This document shows positions 35,540 through 43,210 of a stretch of DNA of 64,000 nt, in pieces. Within the stretch, counting starts at the first letter, position 1, and the number at the start of each line of letters is the position of its first letter. The notes under the pieces are model-generated. The model ran no database searches, had not been told where the DNA came from, and saw only the letters and a program-made list of their open reading frames with translations. The stretch is from JBQLZO01 sp052168315 (lineage in GTDB: Bacteria; Planctomycetota; Phycisphaerae; Phycisphaerales; UBA1924), in contig JBQLZO010000062.1 in NCBI GenBank assembly GCA_052168315.1, forward strand, positions 62,001-126,000. Direction: 5' to 3'. Made by a program: the position numbers and the translations under genes.

Positions 35540-35560
35540 TCCCCCGCCGGCGGCGGGGGA
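35540..35560 (-). terminator. Terminator for tRNA-Ala
   Basis: tcccccgcc (35540-35548) pairs with ggcggggga (35552-35560). On the minus strand the stem is followed by TGTTCGTTTTG, a fair T-tract, and it lies 20 bp beyond the 3' end of the tRNA. Confidence 0.7.
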
Positions 35561-35579
35561 TGCTTCGACAAAGATCAAG

Positions 35580-35652
35580 TGGAGCGGATGAGGGTCGAAC
35601 TCACAACCTCCTCGATGCGACCGAGGCGCTCTCCCAATTGAGCTACCGCCCC
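35580..35652 (-). tRNA. tRNA-Ala (CGC)
   Basis: A 73-nt cloverleaf. Acceptor GGGGCGG pairs with CCGCTCC and includes the G3-U70 wobble that identifies alanine tRNAs; the discriminator is A. The D-stem is GCTC/GAGC. The anticodon stem CCTCG/CGAGG encloses loop GTCGCAT with anticodon CGC (reads GCG). The T-arm is GTGAG-TTCGACC-CTCAT with one G-T pair. CCA is not encoded. Confidence 0.93.
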
Positions 35653-35769
35653 AAACAAACCGCCGGCACGCCGCGCGGAACCCGCGCCGCCGTCGGGCCA
35701 GAAAAATAGGCGCTCCCGCCGCGCCCCGCCACTCCGCACCCACCACACACCCACCCCGCCCCATCTTCA

Positions 35770-35784
35770 TGCAAACTATTTGCA
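35770..35784. promoter_or_regulatory. Palindromic operator-like site upstream of znuA-type gene
   Basis: tgcaaa-cta-tttgca is a perfect 6-3-6 palindrome in an A/T-rich island about 120 bp before the ATG at 35904. It overlaps TTGCAC (35780-35785), which has AATCAT 17 bp on (35803-35808), so a bound repressor could block a promoter there. Zur, Fur and Mn-responsive operators are often A/T-rich palindromes of this kind; the regulator is not proven. Confidence 0.5.
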
Positions 35785-35903
35785 CATTTGTCCCGGCACG
35801 CCAATCATCCCCTCGCACACCCTCTCCCATCCGACCCGCCCCGCGCCCCTCCTCCCCATACGATCGCGCGCCCCAGCGATCGCGTCAACGGAGCCACCCC
35901 GCC

Positions 35904-36953
35904 ATGCCCGCTCCTTTCACCCGCCACACCCGACCGCCCGCCCGCCTCGCCCGGGCGCTGGCGCTCCTGATCGCCCTCCCGCTCTTGGCCATCGCCGCGT
36001 GCGGCCCCGCCGACGACCACGCCGCACCACCCGACGACCAATCCTCATCCTCGCCCCCCACCGCCGACACCATCCACGCCGCCGACACCCCATCCCCATC
36101 AGACCAACTCCGCATCGTCGTCTCCATCCCCCCACTGGCGTGGGTCGCCCGCGGGCTCGCGCCCGACTCGGCCCGCATCACCACCCTCCTCCGACCCGGC
36201 GCTTCCGAGCACGGCTTCGAGATCACCCCCGCACAGGTCATCGCCATCCGCGATGCCGACATCGTCTTCCTCGCCGGCTTCGGGCTCGAGCCCCGCATCG
36301 ATGCCGCCCTCGCCCGATTCCCCAACCAGCAGCGCCGCATCGTCCGGCTCGAAGACTCCGTCCCCGAACAATTCCGGCTCGCCGCCGCGGCGTGCTGCCC
36401 CCTCCACGCCGACGAAGCACACGACCACGACCACCACCACACCTACACCGCCGACCCGCACGCCTGGCTCGATCCCATCCTCATGGCCCGCTTCATCGAC
36501 GATGCCGCCACCGCATTCAACGATCCTCCGGCCGATCCCTCCGCGCCACCGCTCTCTGAGCGCATCGCCGCGCTCCAGGCCGAGTGCGCCCAGGTCCACC
36601 AGCACTATGTCCAGACGCTCACACCGCTCGAGCACCGCTCCATCGTCGTGATGCACAACGCGTACAACTACCTCGCCGCCCGGTACGGGCTCGAGATCGT
36701 CGCCGTCATCCGCCCCGTCGAGACCGCCGAGCCCACCCCCGCCGACCTCGCCAACGCCAACAACGCCATCAACCAGCACGCCGTGAGGGCCATCTTCTCA
36801 GAGCCCCAGTTCCCCCTCGGCCCGGCCCGCCGACTCGCCGAACTCACCGGCGTCCGCCTCGAAACCCTCGACCCCCTCGGCGACCACGACTGGCCCGCCA
36901 CCATGCACAAGAACCTCGATGCGCTCCAGAGAGCCCTCGCGCCCGGCGACTGA
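35904..36953 (+). CDS. znuA: Zinc/manganese ABC-transporter substrate-binding lipoprotein (ZnuA-like)
   Basis: A 349-residue periplasmic metal-binding lipoprotein of the cluster A-I family. The signal ends in LPLLAIAAC (lipobox, Cys about residue 33), followed by a 45-residue disordered Ser/Pro/Asp linker. Metal ligands expected in the family are visible: His of GASEHGFE, a His-rich loop HDHDHHHTYTADPHAWLDP (typical of ZnuA), His of VMHNAYNYLA, and the C-terminal Glu/Asp region (FSEPQF, LDPLG). The ATPase and permease genes are not adjacent, so they must lie elsewhere or be absent. Confidence 0.85.
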   Translation: MPAPFTRHTRPPARLARALALLIALPLLAIAACGPADDHAAPPDDQSSSSPPTADTIHAADTPSPSDQLRIVVSIPPLAWVARGLAPDSARITTLLRPGASEHGFEITPAQVIAIRDADIVFLAGFGLEPRIDAALARFPNQQRRIVRLEDSVPEQFRLAAAACCPLHADEAHDHDHHHTYTADPHAWLDPILMARFIDDAATAFNDPPADPSAPPLSERIAALQAECAQVHQHYVQTLTPLEHRSIVVMHNAYNYLAARYGLEIVAVIRPVETAEPTPADLANANNAINQHAVRAIFSEPQFPLGPARRLAELTGVRLETLDPLGDHDWPATMHKNLDALQRALAPGD

Positions 36954-36980
36954 CACAAGCCCCGGTACCATCGCCACACC

Positions 36981-37020
36981 CCCCACCAAACCTCACCCCT
37001 CCCCACCAAACCTCACCCCC
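36981..37020 (+). repeat. Two-copy 20-bp tandem repeat in the leader of the hydratase gene
   Basis: ccccaccaaacctcacccct (36981-37000) is followed at once by a copy differing only in the last base (37001-37020). It is C-rich, with no obvious structure, and lies between the ZnuA stop and the ATG at 37042. Confidence 0.75.
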
Positions 37021-37041
37021 ACCCACCCCACGAGCCCCGCC

Positions 37042-37788
37042 ATGCCCGAACTCGCAACCCTCCAGCGCGAAGGGCCCATCGCCCGGCTCACACTCAACCG
37101 GCCGGACAAGCGCAACGCCCTCTCGCTCGACCTGCTCGAAGCGCTCCTCCACCACGCCCAGGCCCTCCACGCCCAACCCGACAACACCACCGTCTGCATC
37201 CTCTCGGGCCAGGGCCCGGCCTTCTGCGCTGGAATGGACCTCAAGGCCGTCCTCAACGAGCCCGGCGCGCCGCTCAGGCTCCTCTCGGCCATCGCGGAAC
37301 TCTCCATCGCCATCCGCACCCTCCCCATGGTCGTGCTCGCCAAGGCCCACGGCGCCGCCATCGGCGGCGGATGCGGGCTCATCGCCGTCGCCGACATCGC
37401 CATCACGCACCCCGATGCCAAGCTCGGATACCCCGAAGTGGACCTCGGCGTCTGCCCCGCCGTCGTCGCCCCATGGCTCGTCCAGCGCGTCGGCCCCGGT
37501 CGCGCGCGCCGCATCCTCCTCGCCGGCGGGCTCCTCACCGGACACCAGGCCCTCGAACTCGGGCTCGTCGATGAGAGCATCGAACGCGCAGCCCTCGACG
37601 AGCGCTGCGAAGCGCTGGCCGCCAACCTCGCCAAGTCCGGCGTCCAGGCCGTCCGCGCCACCAAGGCCCTGCTCAACGACCTCGAAACCCCCGACATCCA
37701 TGACGCCGTCCGGCGCGGCGCTCACATCTCCGCCGAAGTCATCGCCGGCCCCGAAGCCCAGGAACGGCTGAGCAAGATCTACGCCTGA
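37042..37788 (+). CDS. Enoyl-CoA hydratase/isomerase family (methylglutaconyl-CoA hydratase-like)
   Basis: A 248-residue crotonase-fold enzyme. The oxyanion-hole regions are GPAFCAGMDLKAV (about residue 60) and AHGAAIGGGCGLIAVADIA (about 104). YPEVDLGVCPAVVAPWLV keeps the second catalytic Glu. The first catalytic Glu of classical hydratases is Gly here (GGGCGL), which is the pattern I know from AUH/LiuC-type methylglutaconyl-CoA hydratases (GGGxGL), so this subfamily is favoured. No leucine-degradation neighbours are visible. Confidence 0.85.
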   Translation: MPELATLQREGPIARLTLNRPDKRNALSLDLLEALLHHAQALHAQPDNTTVCILSGQGPAFCAGMDLKAVLNEPGAPLRLLSAIAELSIAIRTLPMVVLAKAHGAAIGGGCGLIAVADIAITHPDAKLGYPEVDLGVCPAVVAPWLVQRVGPGRARRILLAGGLLTGHQALELGLVDESIERAALDERCEALAANLAKSGVQAVRATKALLNDLETPDIHDAVRRGAHISAEVIAGPEAQERLSKIYA

Positions 37789-37825
37789 CACGCCCCCACC
37801 CATCTCCCCCCCGCGGGAGCGCCCC

Positions 37826-38272
37826 ATGCCCGCCCGCACCTCATTCCAACGACTCGCGCGACGCGAACTCCCCGAGGCCCAGCGCCTCCCGCCGGGCGAG
37901 CGCTGGCGACTCAACGAGCACATCTACCGCCAGCAGATCGGCGCGGGGCTGGCATGGATGGCCCCCGTCGCCTGCCTGCTCTTCCTCGCCATGATGTTCG
38001 CCCCGTCCCTGCTCGCCCGGTTCAACATCCCGAGCCCCATCGCCATGGTGCTCATCATCGTCGCCGGCTTCACCGCGCAGTTCATCGCGCTGGCCATCTA
38101 CCAGAAACGCGAGGGCCACCGCATCGTCTGGAAGGCGCTCAACCGCTGCGGATGCCGCACCTGCCCGCGATGTGGGTACGACTGCCGGAACACCGAACCG
38201 CCCATCTGCCCCGAATGCGGCGGATCACTGGAAGACGCGGCCGCGTACCGCCCCGGGGGCGCGGAGCCATGA
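37826..38272 (+). CDS. Membrane protein with C-terminal zinc ribbon (paralogue 1)
   Basis: 148 residues: two hydrophobic segments (about residues 40-60 and 68-92), then a cytoplasmic zinc ribbon CGCRTCPRCGYDCRNTEPP...CPECGG. The CxRCGYD(C/L)R...CPECG ribbon is common in planctomycete membrane proteins of unknown function. It shares layout and ribbon with the next gene, overlapped by four bases (ATGA). Confidence 0.75.
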   Translation: MPARTSFQRLARRELPEAQRLPPGERWRLNEHIYRQQIGAGLAWMAPVACLLFLAMMFAPSLLARFNIPSPIAMVLIIVAGFTAQFIALAIYQKREGHRIVWKALNRCGCRTCPRCGYDCRNTEPPICPECGGSLEDAAAYRPGGAEP

Positions 38273-38766
38273 CCATGCCGGACCGCACCCGAACCCCGCT
38301 CAAGCACGCCGATCCGCACTCGCCGCTCTGGGATCTTGAAGCCGTGCGGCGTGTGCCGCCCGAGTCGCGCCCGGCGGTCATCCGCACCATCGTCAAACTG
38401 CAGGATGACGACCCGGTGTTCCGAGCATTCAACTCGATCGCCCTCGCCGGAATCGGCGTGCTGGCGGCGAACGCCATGGTGCTCCTGCTCGGCGCTTACA
38501 GGCTCGAACCGTCCGCCTACTTCGGCGCGCCGCTGGTGTTCATCGGGCTCCTCCCCGTGATATTCCCGCAGCTCGTCGCACGCCGACGCCAGCGACTGGC
38601 CTGCGAGGCCCTGAGCATCTGCGGCCACCCCACCTGCGAGCGCTGCGGGTACGACTGCCGATTCGTCCCCGCCGCCGTGTGCCCCGAATGCGGACACCCG
38701 CTCACCCTCGCGCCCACGCCGCCCGACCACGCCCAGATTCCCGCCACCCGGGCACCGACACATTGA
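38269..38766 (+). CDS. Membrane protein with C-terminal zinc ribbon (paralogue 2)
   Basis: 165 residues from ATG 38269, inside the stop of the previous gene. Two hydrophobic segments (about residues 57-78 and 85-105) precede the ribbon CERCGYDCRFVPAAVCPECGH. The N-terminal 50 residues are polar and resemble those of paralogue 1 only loosely. Probably a tandem duplicate working with its neighbour; no function is known. Confidence 0.72.
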   Translation: MTMPDRTRTPLKHADPHSPLWDLEAVRRVPPESRPAVIRTIVKLQDDDPVFRAFNSIALAGIGVLAANAMVLLLGAYRLEPSAYFGAPLVFIGLLPVIFPQLVARRRQRLACEALSICGHPTCERCGYDCRFVPAAVCPECGHPLTLAPTPPDHAQIPATRAPTH

Positions 38767-38802
38767 CTTGCCATCGGCGGACCACCACCCGACGATCCCC
38801 AC

Positions 38803-40407
38803 ATGCCCGGCGGCCTCTTCGATCCATCCAAAATGCGCGGCAGCCCACCGCCCGATCCCAGCGCACGCACCGCCGCCCCCGACGATGCCCTCTCCGTCTC
38901 GGCCCTCTGCCAACTCATCACCAACGCCCTGGCCGATCGCATCCCCCGCACCATCCGCGTCGTCGGCGAGATCTCCGGCTTCCGCGACCGATCGCACTGG
39001 TACTTCGACCTCAAGGATGAGTCCGCCGTCATCAACTGCGTCATGTTCGCCGCCGCCGCACGCGGCGTGAGCTTCCCGCTCGAGAACGGGCTCAAGGTCA
39101 TCGCCGAGGGGCGCGTCGACTTCTATCCCAAGCAGGGCAAGACCCAGGTCTATGTCAACCGGCTCGCGCCCATCGGCGCTGGCGAACTCGAACTCCGCTA
39201 CCGCGCCTTGGTCGAGCAGCTCCGCGCCCTCGGCTGGTTCAATCTGGCCCGCAAGAAGCCGCTCCCCGCATTCCCGAAGCGCATCGCCATCGTCACCTCG
39301 CGCACCGGCGCAGCCCTGCAGGATGTCATCGACACCGCACGCCGCCGCTGCCCCATGGTCGAGCTGGCATTGGTCGATGTCCGCGTGCAGGGCGAGGCCG
39401 CCGCACCCGAGATCGCCCGCGCCCTCCGGAGCCTCTCACGCCACCGCGCCGCCCACGCCATCGATGCCATCATCCTGACACGCGGCGGCGGATCGATGGA
39501 AGACCTCTGGGCCTTCAACGAGCGCATCGTCGCCGAGGCCATCGTCGAATCGCGCATCCCCATCGTCGCCGCCATCGGTCACGAGACCGACACCACCATC
39601 GCCGAACTCGTCGCCGATGAGCGCTGCGCCACGCCCACGCAGGCCGCCATGCGACTCATCCCCGACCGCGCCGCCCTGCTCGAACAGTGCGATGCCCAGG
39701 CCGCCCGCATGTCCACCGAGCTCCGCCGACGCCTCCGGTACGAGGCCCAGCGGCTCCGCGCCGCCGCGCGGCTCCCGTGGTTCACCGATCCACGCGCCAT
39801 CATCGATGCCCACCGCGCCCAGGCCGCATCGCTGCACCGCCGGCTCGGCGCTGCCATCCGCCACCGCCTCCAGCGACAGCGCGCCGACCTCAGCGACCAC
39901 GCCATCCGCATCGCACGCGGCCGCCCCGAAGCCGTCTACGCCACACGCATCGCACGCCTCGACACCATCGGCGCCCGCCTCGTCCGGGCGCTCCGCGACC
40001 GCCTCTCGCAACAGCCCATCCACGCCGCCCACGAGCGCCTGAGCTTCGCATGGCAGGAACTCGCCCAGCGCCGCCGCGACCGCCTCGATGTCCTCGATCG
40101 CGAACTCCGCCTCACCGCCCCCGATGCCATCCTCCGCCGAGGCTTCTCCATCACCACCATCAACACCAGGCTCGTCCGCTCCACGGCCGACGCCGCGCCC
40201 GGCGACACCCTCACCACGCGCCTCGCCGATGGCACGCTCACCTCCATCATCACCCCCTCCGACGAGTCGCCCGCACCGAGCCGCCCACCCGATCCGCCCG
40301 CATCTTCCCCGGACACCCCCATGCCCGCCCGACCCGCCCTCCGACCCGCGCGCCGTTCAAACACGCGCACCAAACCCAACGAACGCGACCAGCTCCGCCT
40401 GTTCTGA
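38803..40407 (+). CDS. xseA: Exodeoxyribonuclease VII large subunit
   Basis: A 534-residue nuclease subunit that degrades single-stranded DNA together with XseB. The N-terminal OB-fold (VVGEISGFRDRSHWYFDLKDESAVINCVMF) starts near residue 45. The catalytic Exonuc_VII_L domain carries AIVTSRTGAALQDV (about 162), LTRGGGSMEDLWAFN (about 225) and GHETDTTIAELVADERCATPTQAA (about 257). A helical coiled region follows. Length is typical with a disordered C-terminus. xseB starts 55 bp downstream. Confidence 0.95.
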   Translation: MPGGLFDPSKMRGSPPPDPSARTAAPDDALSVSALCQLITNALADRIPRTIRVVGEISGFRDRSHWYFDLKDESAVINCVMFAAAARGVSFPLENGLKVIAEGRVDFYPKQGKTQVYVNRLAPIGAGELELRYRALVEQLRALGWFNLARKKPLPAFPKRIAIVTSRTGAALQDVIDTARRRCPMVELALVDVRVQGEAAAPEIARALRSLSRHRAAHAIDAIILTRGGGSMEDLWAFNERIVAEAIVESRIPIVAAIGHETDTTIAELVADERCATPTQAAMRLIPDRAALLEQCDAQAARMSTELRRRLRYEAQRLRAAARLPWFTDPRAIIDAHRAQAASLHRRLGAAIRHRLQRQRADLSDHAIRIARGRPEAVYATRIARLDTIGARLVRALRDRLSQQPIHAAHERLSFAWQELAQRRRDRLDVLDRELRLTAPDAILRRGFSITTINTRLVRSTADAAPGDTLTTRLADGTLTSIITPSDESPAPSRPPDPPASSPDTPMPARPALRPARRSNTRTKPNERDQLRLF

Positions 40408-40462
40408 TGAACGCGCACGCCCCGCCCGCCCATCCCCCGCGCGCCCCGGATACCCTCCCCTC

Positions 40463-40753
40463 GTGGCCAAGCGAAACCCGCCAACCGAGCAGCACCCGGA
40501 CCCCACCGCGCCCGAGCGCCTGACCTACGAGCAGGCCATGGAAGAAGTCGAGGCCATCGCCGACCGCATCGAGTCCGGCGAGGCCGGACTCGATGAGTCC
40601 GTCGCCGCCTACGAACGCGGCATGGCCCTTATCCGCCGGTGCAGAACCCTGCTCGAACAGGCCGAGCAGCGCGTCATCGAACTCTCCGCCGAGCCGCCCG
40701 CCCGCAGCGCCGCGACCGACGCCGATGCGCCCGACGAGGACCCCGACGCGTGA
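40463..40753 (+). CDS. xseB: Exodeoxyribonuclease VII small subunit
   Basis: 96 residues from GTG 40463. The small helical domain matches XseB: LTYEQAMEEVEAIADRIESGEAGLDESVAAYERGMALIRRCRTLLEQAEQRV. It lies just after xseA as usual. Its stop overlaps the GTG of the next gene (GTGA, 40750-40753). Confidence 0.93.
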   Translation: MAKRNPPTEQHPDPTAPERLTYEQAMEEVEAIADRIESGEAGLDESVAAYERGMALIRRCRTLLEQAEQRVIELSAEPPARSAATDADAPDEDPDA

Positions 40754-42366
40754 CCGCGCCGACCACCCTCGCCGCATCGCTCGCGTTCTACCAGTGGTCG
40801 CTCGCGCTCACCGGGCTCGCGTTCGTCTTCTCGCTCGGCGCCATCGTCGGATCCTTCCTCAATGTCGTCGTCTACCGCCTCCCCGCCGGCGTCGGGCTCG
40901 TCTCGCCGCCCTCGCGCTGCCCCCACTGCGACACCCGCCTCACCTGGCGCGAGAACATCCCGATCCTCGGATGGCTCCTCCTCCGCGGGCGCTGCCGGTT
41001 CTGCAAGTCGAAAATCTCCATCCAGTACCCGCTCATCGAGGCCCTCGTCGCGGTCCTCTTCTCCATCCCCTATGTCCTCTGGTTCATGCGCCCCTCGCTG
41101 CTGAACCTCATCGGCTTCGATCCCGCACCGCTGACCCCGGACTGGGCCGCCGATGGCCTGCGCTGGATGTGGCCCCAGCTCATCATCCTCTGGACGCTGC
41201 TCGCCTCGCTCGTGGCCATCACCCTCATCGACGCCCGCACCTTCATGATCCCGGGCTCGCTTCCACGACTCATCATCGGCGTCGCCGTCGTCGTTCACCC
41301 TCTCCACGCGCTCTGGATCCAGCACGCCCGCGGCGGGATCCTCAAGTCCGATGCCGTCTGGACCATCCCCACCCTCGACACCCGCTGGATCGCCATCGCC
41401 CTCTTCGCCACCGCGGGGCTCATCATCAGCGAGGTCCTCCTGCGCCTCCGTATCTTCCCGCTCCCCTTCGCCGACTACGACGAATGGGCCGAGCAGCACG
41501 AGCGCACCCGGCAACAAGCAAGCACACCCCCGCCCGCGGAACCCACCGCGCCACCCGACACACCCCTCCCCGATCCCACCGACCACGCCCCCGACCACCG
41601 ACCCTCGGACACCGGATCCATCTCCATCGCCTTCCGGCGCGCCCTCTACCTCACCGGCCCGGCGCTGGCCCTCATGCTCGCCGGCTTCTCCATCGGCATC
41701 CGCATCGGCGCGCCGCTCCGCCTCGCCGGGCTCGGGCTCCTCATCGGGCTCGGCATCGGGCTCCCCCTCCGCCGCCTCGTCCCCGACGATCCCGCGCCCA
41801 CCACCGATCCCAACAACCCCGACGCCCCATCTACCCACCCCAACGCCGACGAGCCGGACTGGGTCCTCTACCCCCACGCCCGTCGCGAGATGGGCAAGGA
41901 ACTGCTCCTCGTGGCGCCCGTGCTCGCCGCCGGCACGCTCGGCTGGCTCCTGGCCGCGCCGGGCGCTGCCCTGCACACCGCGCTGGTCGACCCGCCCCTC
42001 TGGCTCCACGCCCTGGCCGCATCGCTCCTCGGGCTCCTCGTCGGCGGCGGGCTCGTCTGGGGGATCCGCATCCTCGCCACGCTCGGCTTCGGCAAGGAAG
42101 CCATGGGCTTCGGCGACGTCCACCTCATGGCCGCCGTCGGCGCCGCCACCGGGTGGCTCGTCCCGGTCCTGGCCTTCTTCACCGCGCCCTTCCCGGCCCT
42201 CCTCTGGGCCGCCGCATCCGTCATCGCCGCCCCGCTGTTCAAACGAGCCGGATCCGCGCTCCCATTCGGCCCCCACCTCGCCGCCGCCACCGTCTTCGTC
42301 GTCTTCGCCTGGCCGCTCTACGAGTGGGGCGCCCGCGCGCTGGCCGGAAACCCCGCCATCCCCTGA
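40750..42366 (+). CDS. Prepilin peptidase (A24 family) with long central insertion
   Basis: A 538-residue membrane aspartyl peptidase/N-methyltransferase that trims type IV pilin-like or type II secretion precursors. The N-terminal methyltransferase-type domain has VGSFLNVVVYRLP and the CPHC...CRFC zinc pairs (about residues 57-90). The catalytic Asps are Asp161 (TLIDARTFMIPG) and Asp456 (GFGDVHLM). They are usually about 60 residues apart; here nearly 300 residues separate them, including two or three extra helices and a Pro/Asp-rich linker (about 255-290). Start GTG overlaps the xseB stop. No pilin genes are adjacent. Confidence 0.88.
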   Translation: MTAPTTLAASLAFYQWSLALTGLAFVFSLGAIVGSFLNVVVYRLPAGVGLVSPPSRCPHCDTRLTWRENIPILGWLLLRGRCRFCKSKISIQYPLIEALVAVLFSIPYVLWFMRPSLLNLIGFDPAPLTPDWAADGLRWMWPQLIILWTLLASLVAITLIDARTFMIPGSLPRLIIGVAVVVHPLHALWIQHARGGILKSDAVWTIPTLDTRWIAIALFATAGLIISEVLLRLRIFPLPFADYDEWAEQHERTRQQASTPPPAEPTAPPDTPLPDPTDHAPDHRPSDTGSISIAFRRALYLTGPALALMLAGFSIGIRIGAPLRLAGLGLLIGLGIGLPLRRLVPDDPAPTTDPNNPDAPSTHPNADEPDWVLYPHARREMGKELLLVAPVLAAGTLGWLLAAPGAALHTALVDPPLWLHALAASLLGLLVGGGLVWGIRILATLGFGKEAMGFGDVHLMAAVGAATGWLVPVLAFFTAPFPALLWAAASVIAAPLFKRAGSALPFGPHLAAATVFVVFAWPLYEWGARALAGNPAIP

Positions 42367-42487
42367 GCGCGCCCGCACCACGATCCCCACAATCAGAGCA
42401 CAAACCCCCGAACATCCGATATGCTGTGTTCGCACGGAAATTCCGCGCATCACGCACACTTCACTCGGAATCCCGGAGACATCGGCC

Positions 42488-43204
42488 ATGCGCATCGGCA
42501 AGCGGGGCACCTCACCGACCACCACTCCTTCCGCCCACACCGGCATCCTCACCCGGACCCTCCTGCTCCTGGCCCTCGCCATCGGCGCCGCCACCACCGG
42601 GTGCGCCAACAAGCAGGCCCAGCAGCCCTCCGCCCTTGAGATCGAGAACCAGGAACTCCGCGCCCGCCTCGCACAGGTCGACGCCGCCCTCGCCGAGGCC
42701 GAAGGCCGCGCCGGAACCCTCGAAGGCGAGGTCGACCGCCTCGAAGCCGAGCGCGCTGCCCTTCAGCAGCAACTCGACTCGTCCTCCCGCCCCGCCGTCG
42801 GGCGCAACACCGGCTTCGAAGGCATCTCCGACATCTCCGTCTCATCGCGACCCGGCGAACTCGTCGTCGACATCGCCGCCGATGTCCTCTTCGCCTCCGG
42901 CTCCGCCACCCTCCGCAACGACGCCAAGCAGCGACTCGACCAGGTCGCCGGCGTGCTCAATTCCAGGTACGCCTCCAACCAGATCCGCGTCGCCGGACAC
43001 TCAGACTCCGACCCCATCCGCAAGTCGAGCTGGAAGACCAACGAGCGCCTCTCAGCCGAACGCGCCCTCGCCGTCGAGGAATACCTCGTCTCCAGGGGCA
43101 TCTCCCAGAACCGCACACACATCGCGGCCTACGGCCCCTCCAATCCCAAGGGCACCAAGGCCGCCTCCCGGCGCGTCGAGATCATCATCCTCTCAGGGAA
43201 CTGA
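42488..43204 (+). CDS. OmpA-family peptidoglycan-binding lipoprotein
   Basis: 238 residues. The lipoprotein signal (LLLLALAIGAATTGC) puts the acylated Cys near residue 39. Residues 48-98 form a coiled coil (ALEIENQELRARLAQVDAALAEAEGRAGTLEGEVDRLEAER). Residues 115-238 are an OmpA/MotB C-terminal domain: DVLFASGSATL, AGHSDSDPI and LSAERALAVEEYLVSRGI, with the diaminopimelate-binding residues expected in N-x-x-L-S-x-x-R-A. It anchors the outer membrane or envelope to peptidoglycan. Planctomycetes have peptidoglycan, so the role fits. Confidence 0.88.
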   Translation: MRIGKRGTSPTTTPSAHTGILTRTLLLLALAIGAATTGCANKQAQQPSALEIENQELRARLAQVDAALAEAEGRAGTLEGEVDRLEAERAALQQQLDSSSRPAVGRNTGFEGISDISVSSRPGELVVDIAADVLFASGSATLRNDAKQRLDQVAGVLNSRYASNQIRVAGHSDSDPIRKSSWKTNERLSAERALAVEEYLVSRGISQNRTHIAAYGPSNPKGTKAASRRVEIIILSGN

Positions 43205-43210
43205 CCCCCC

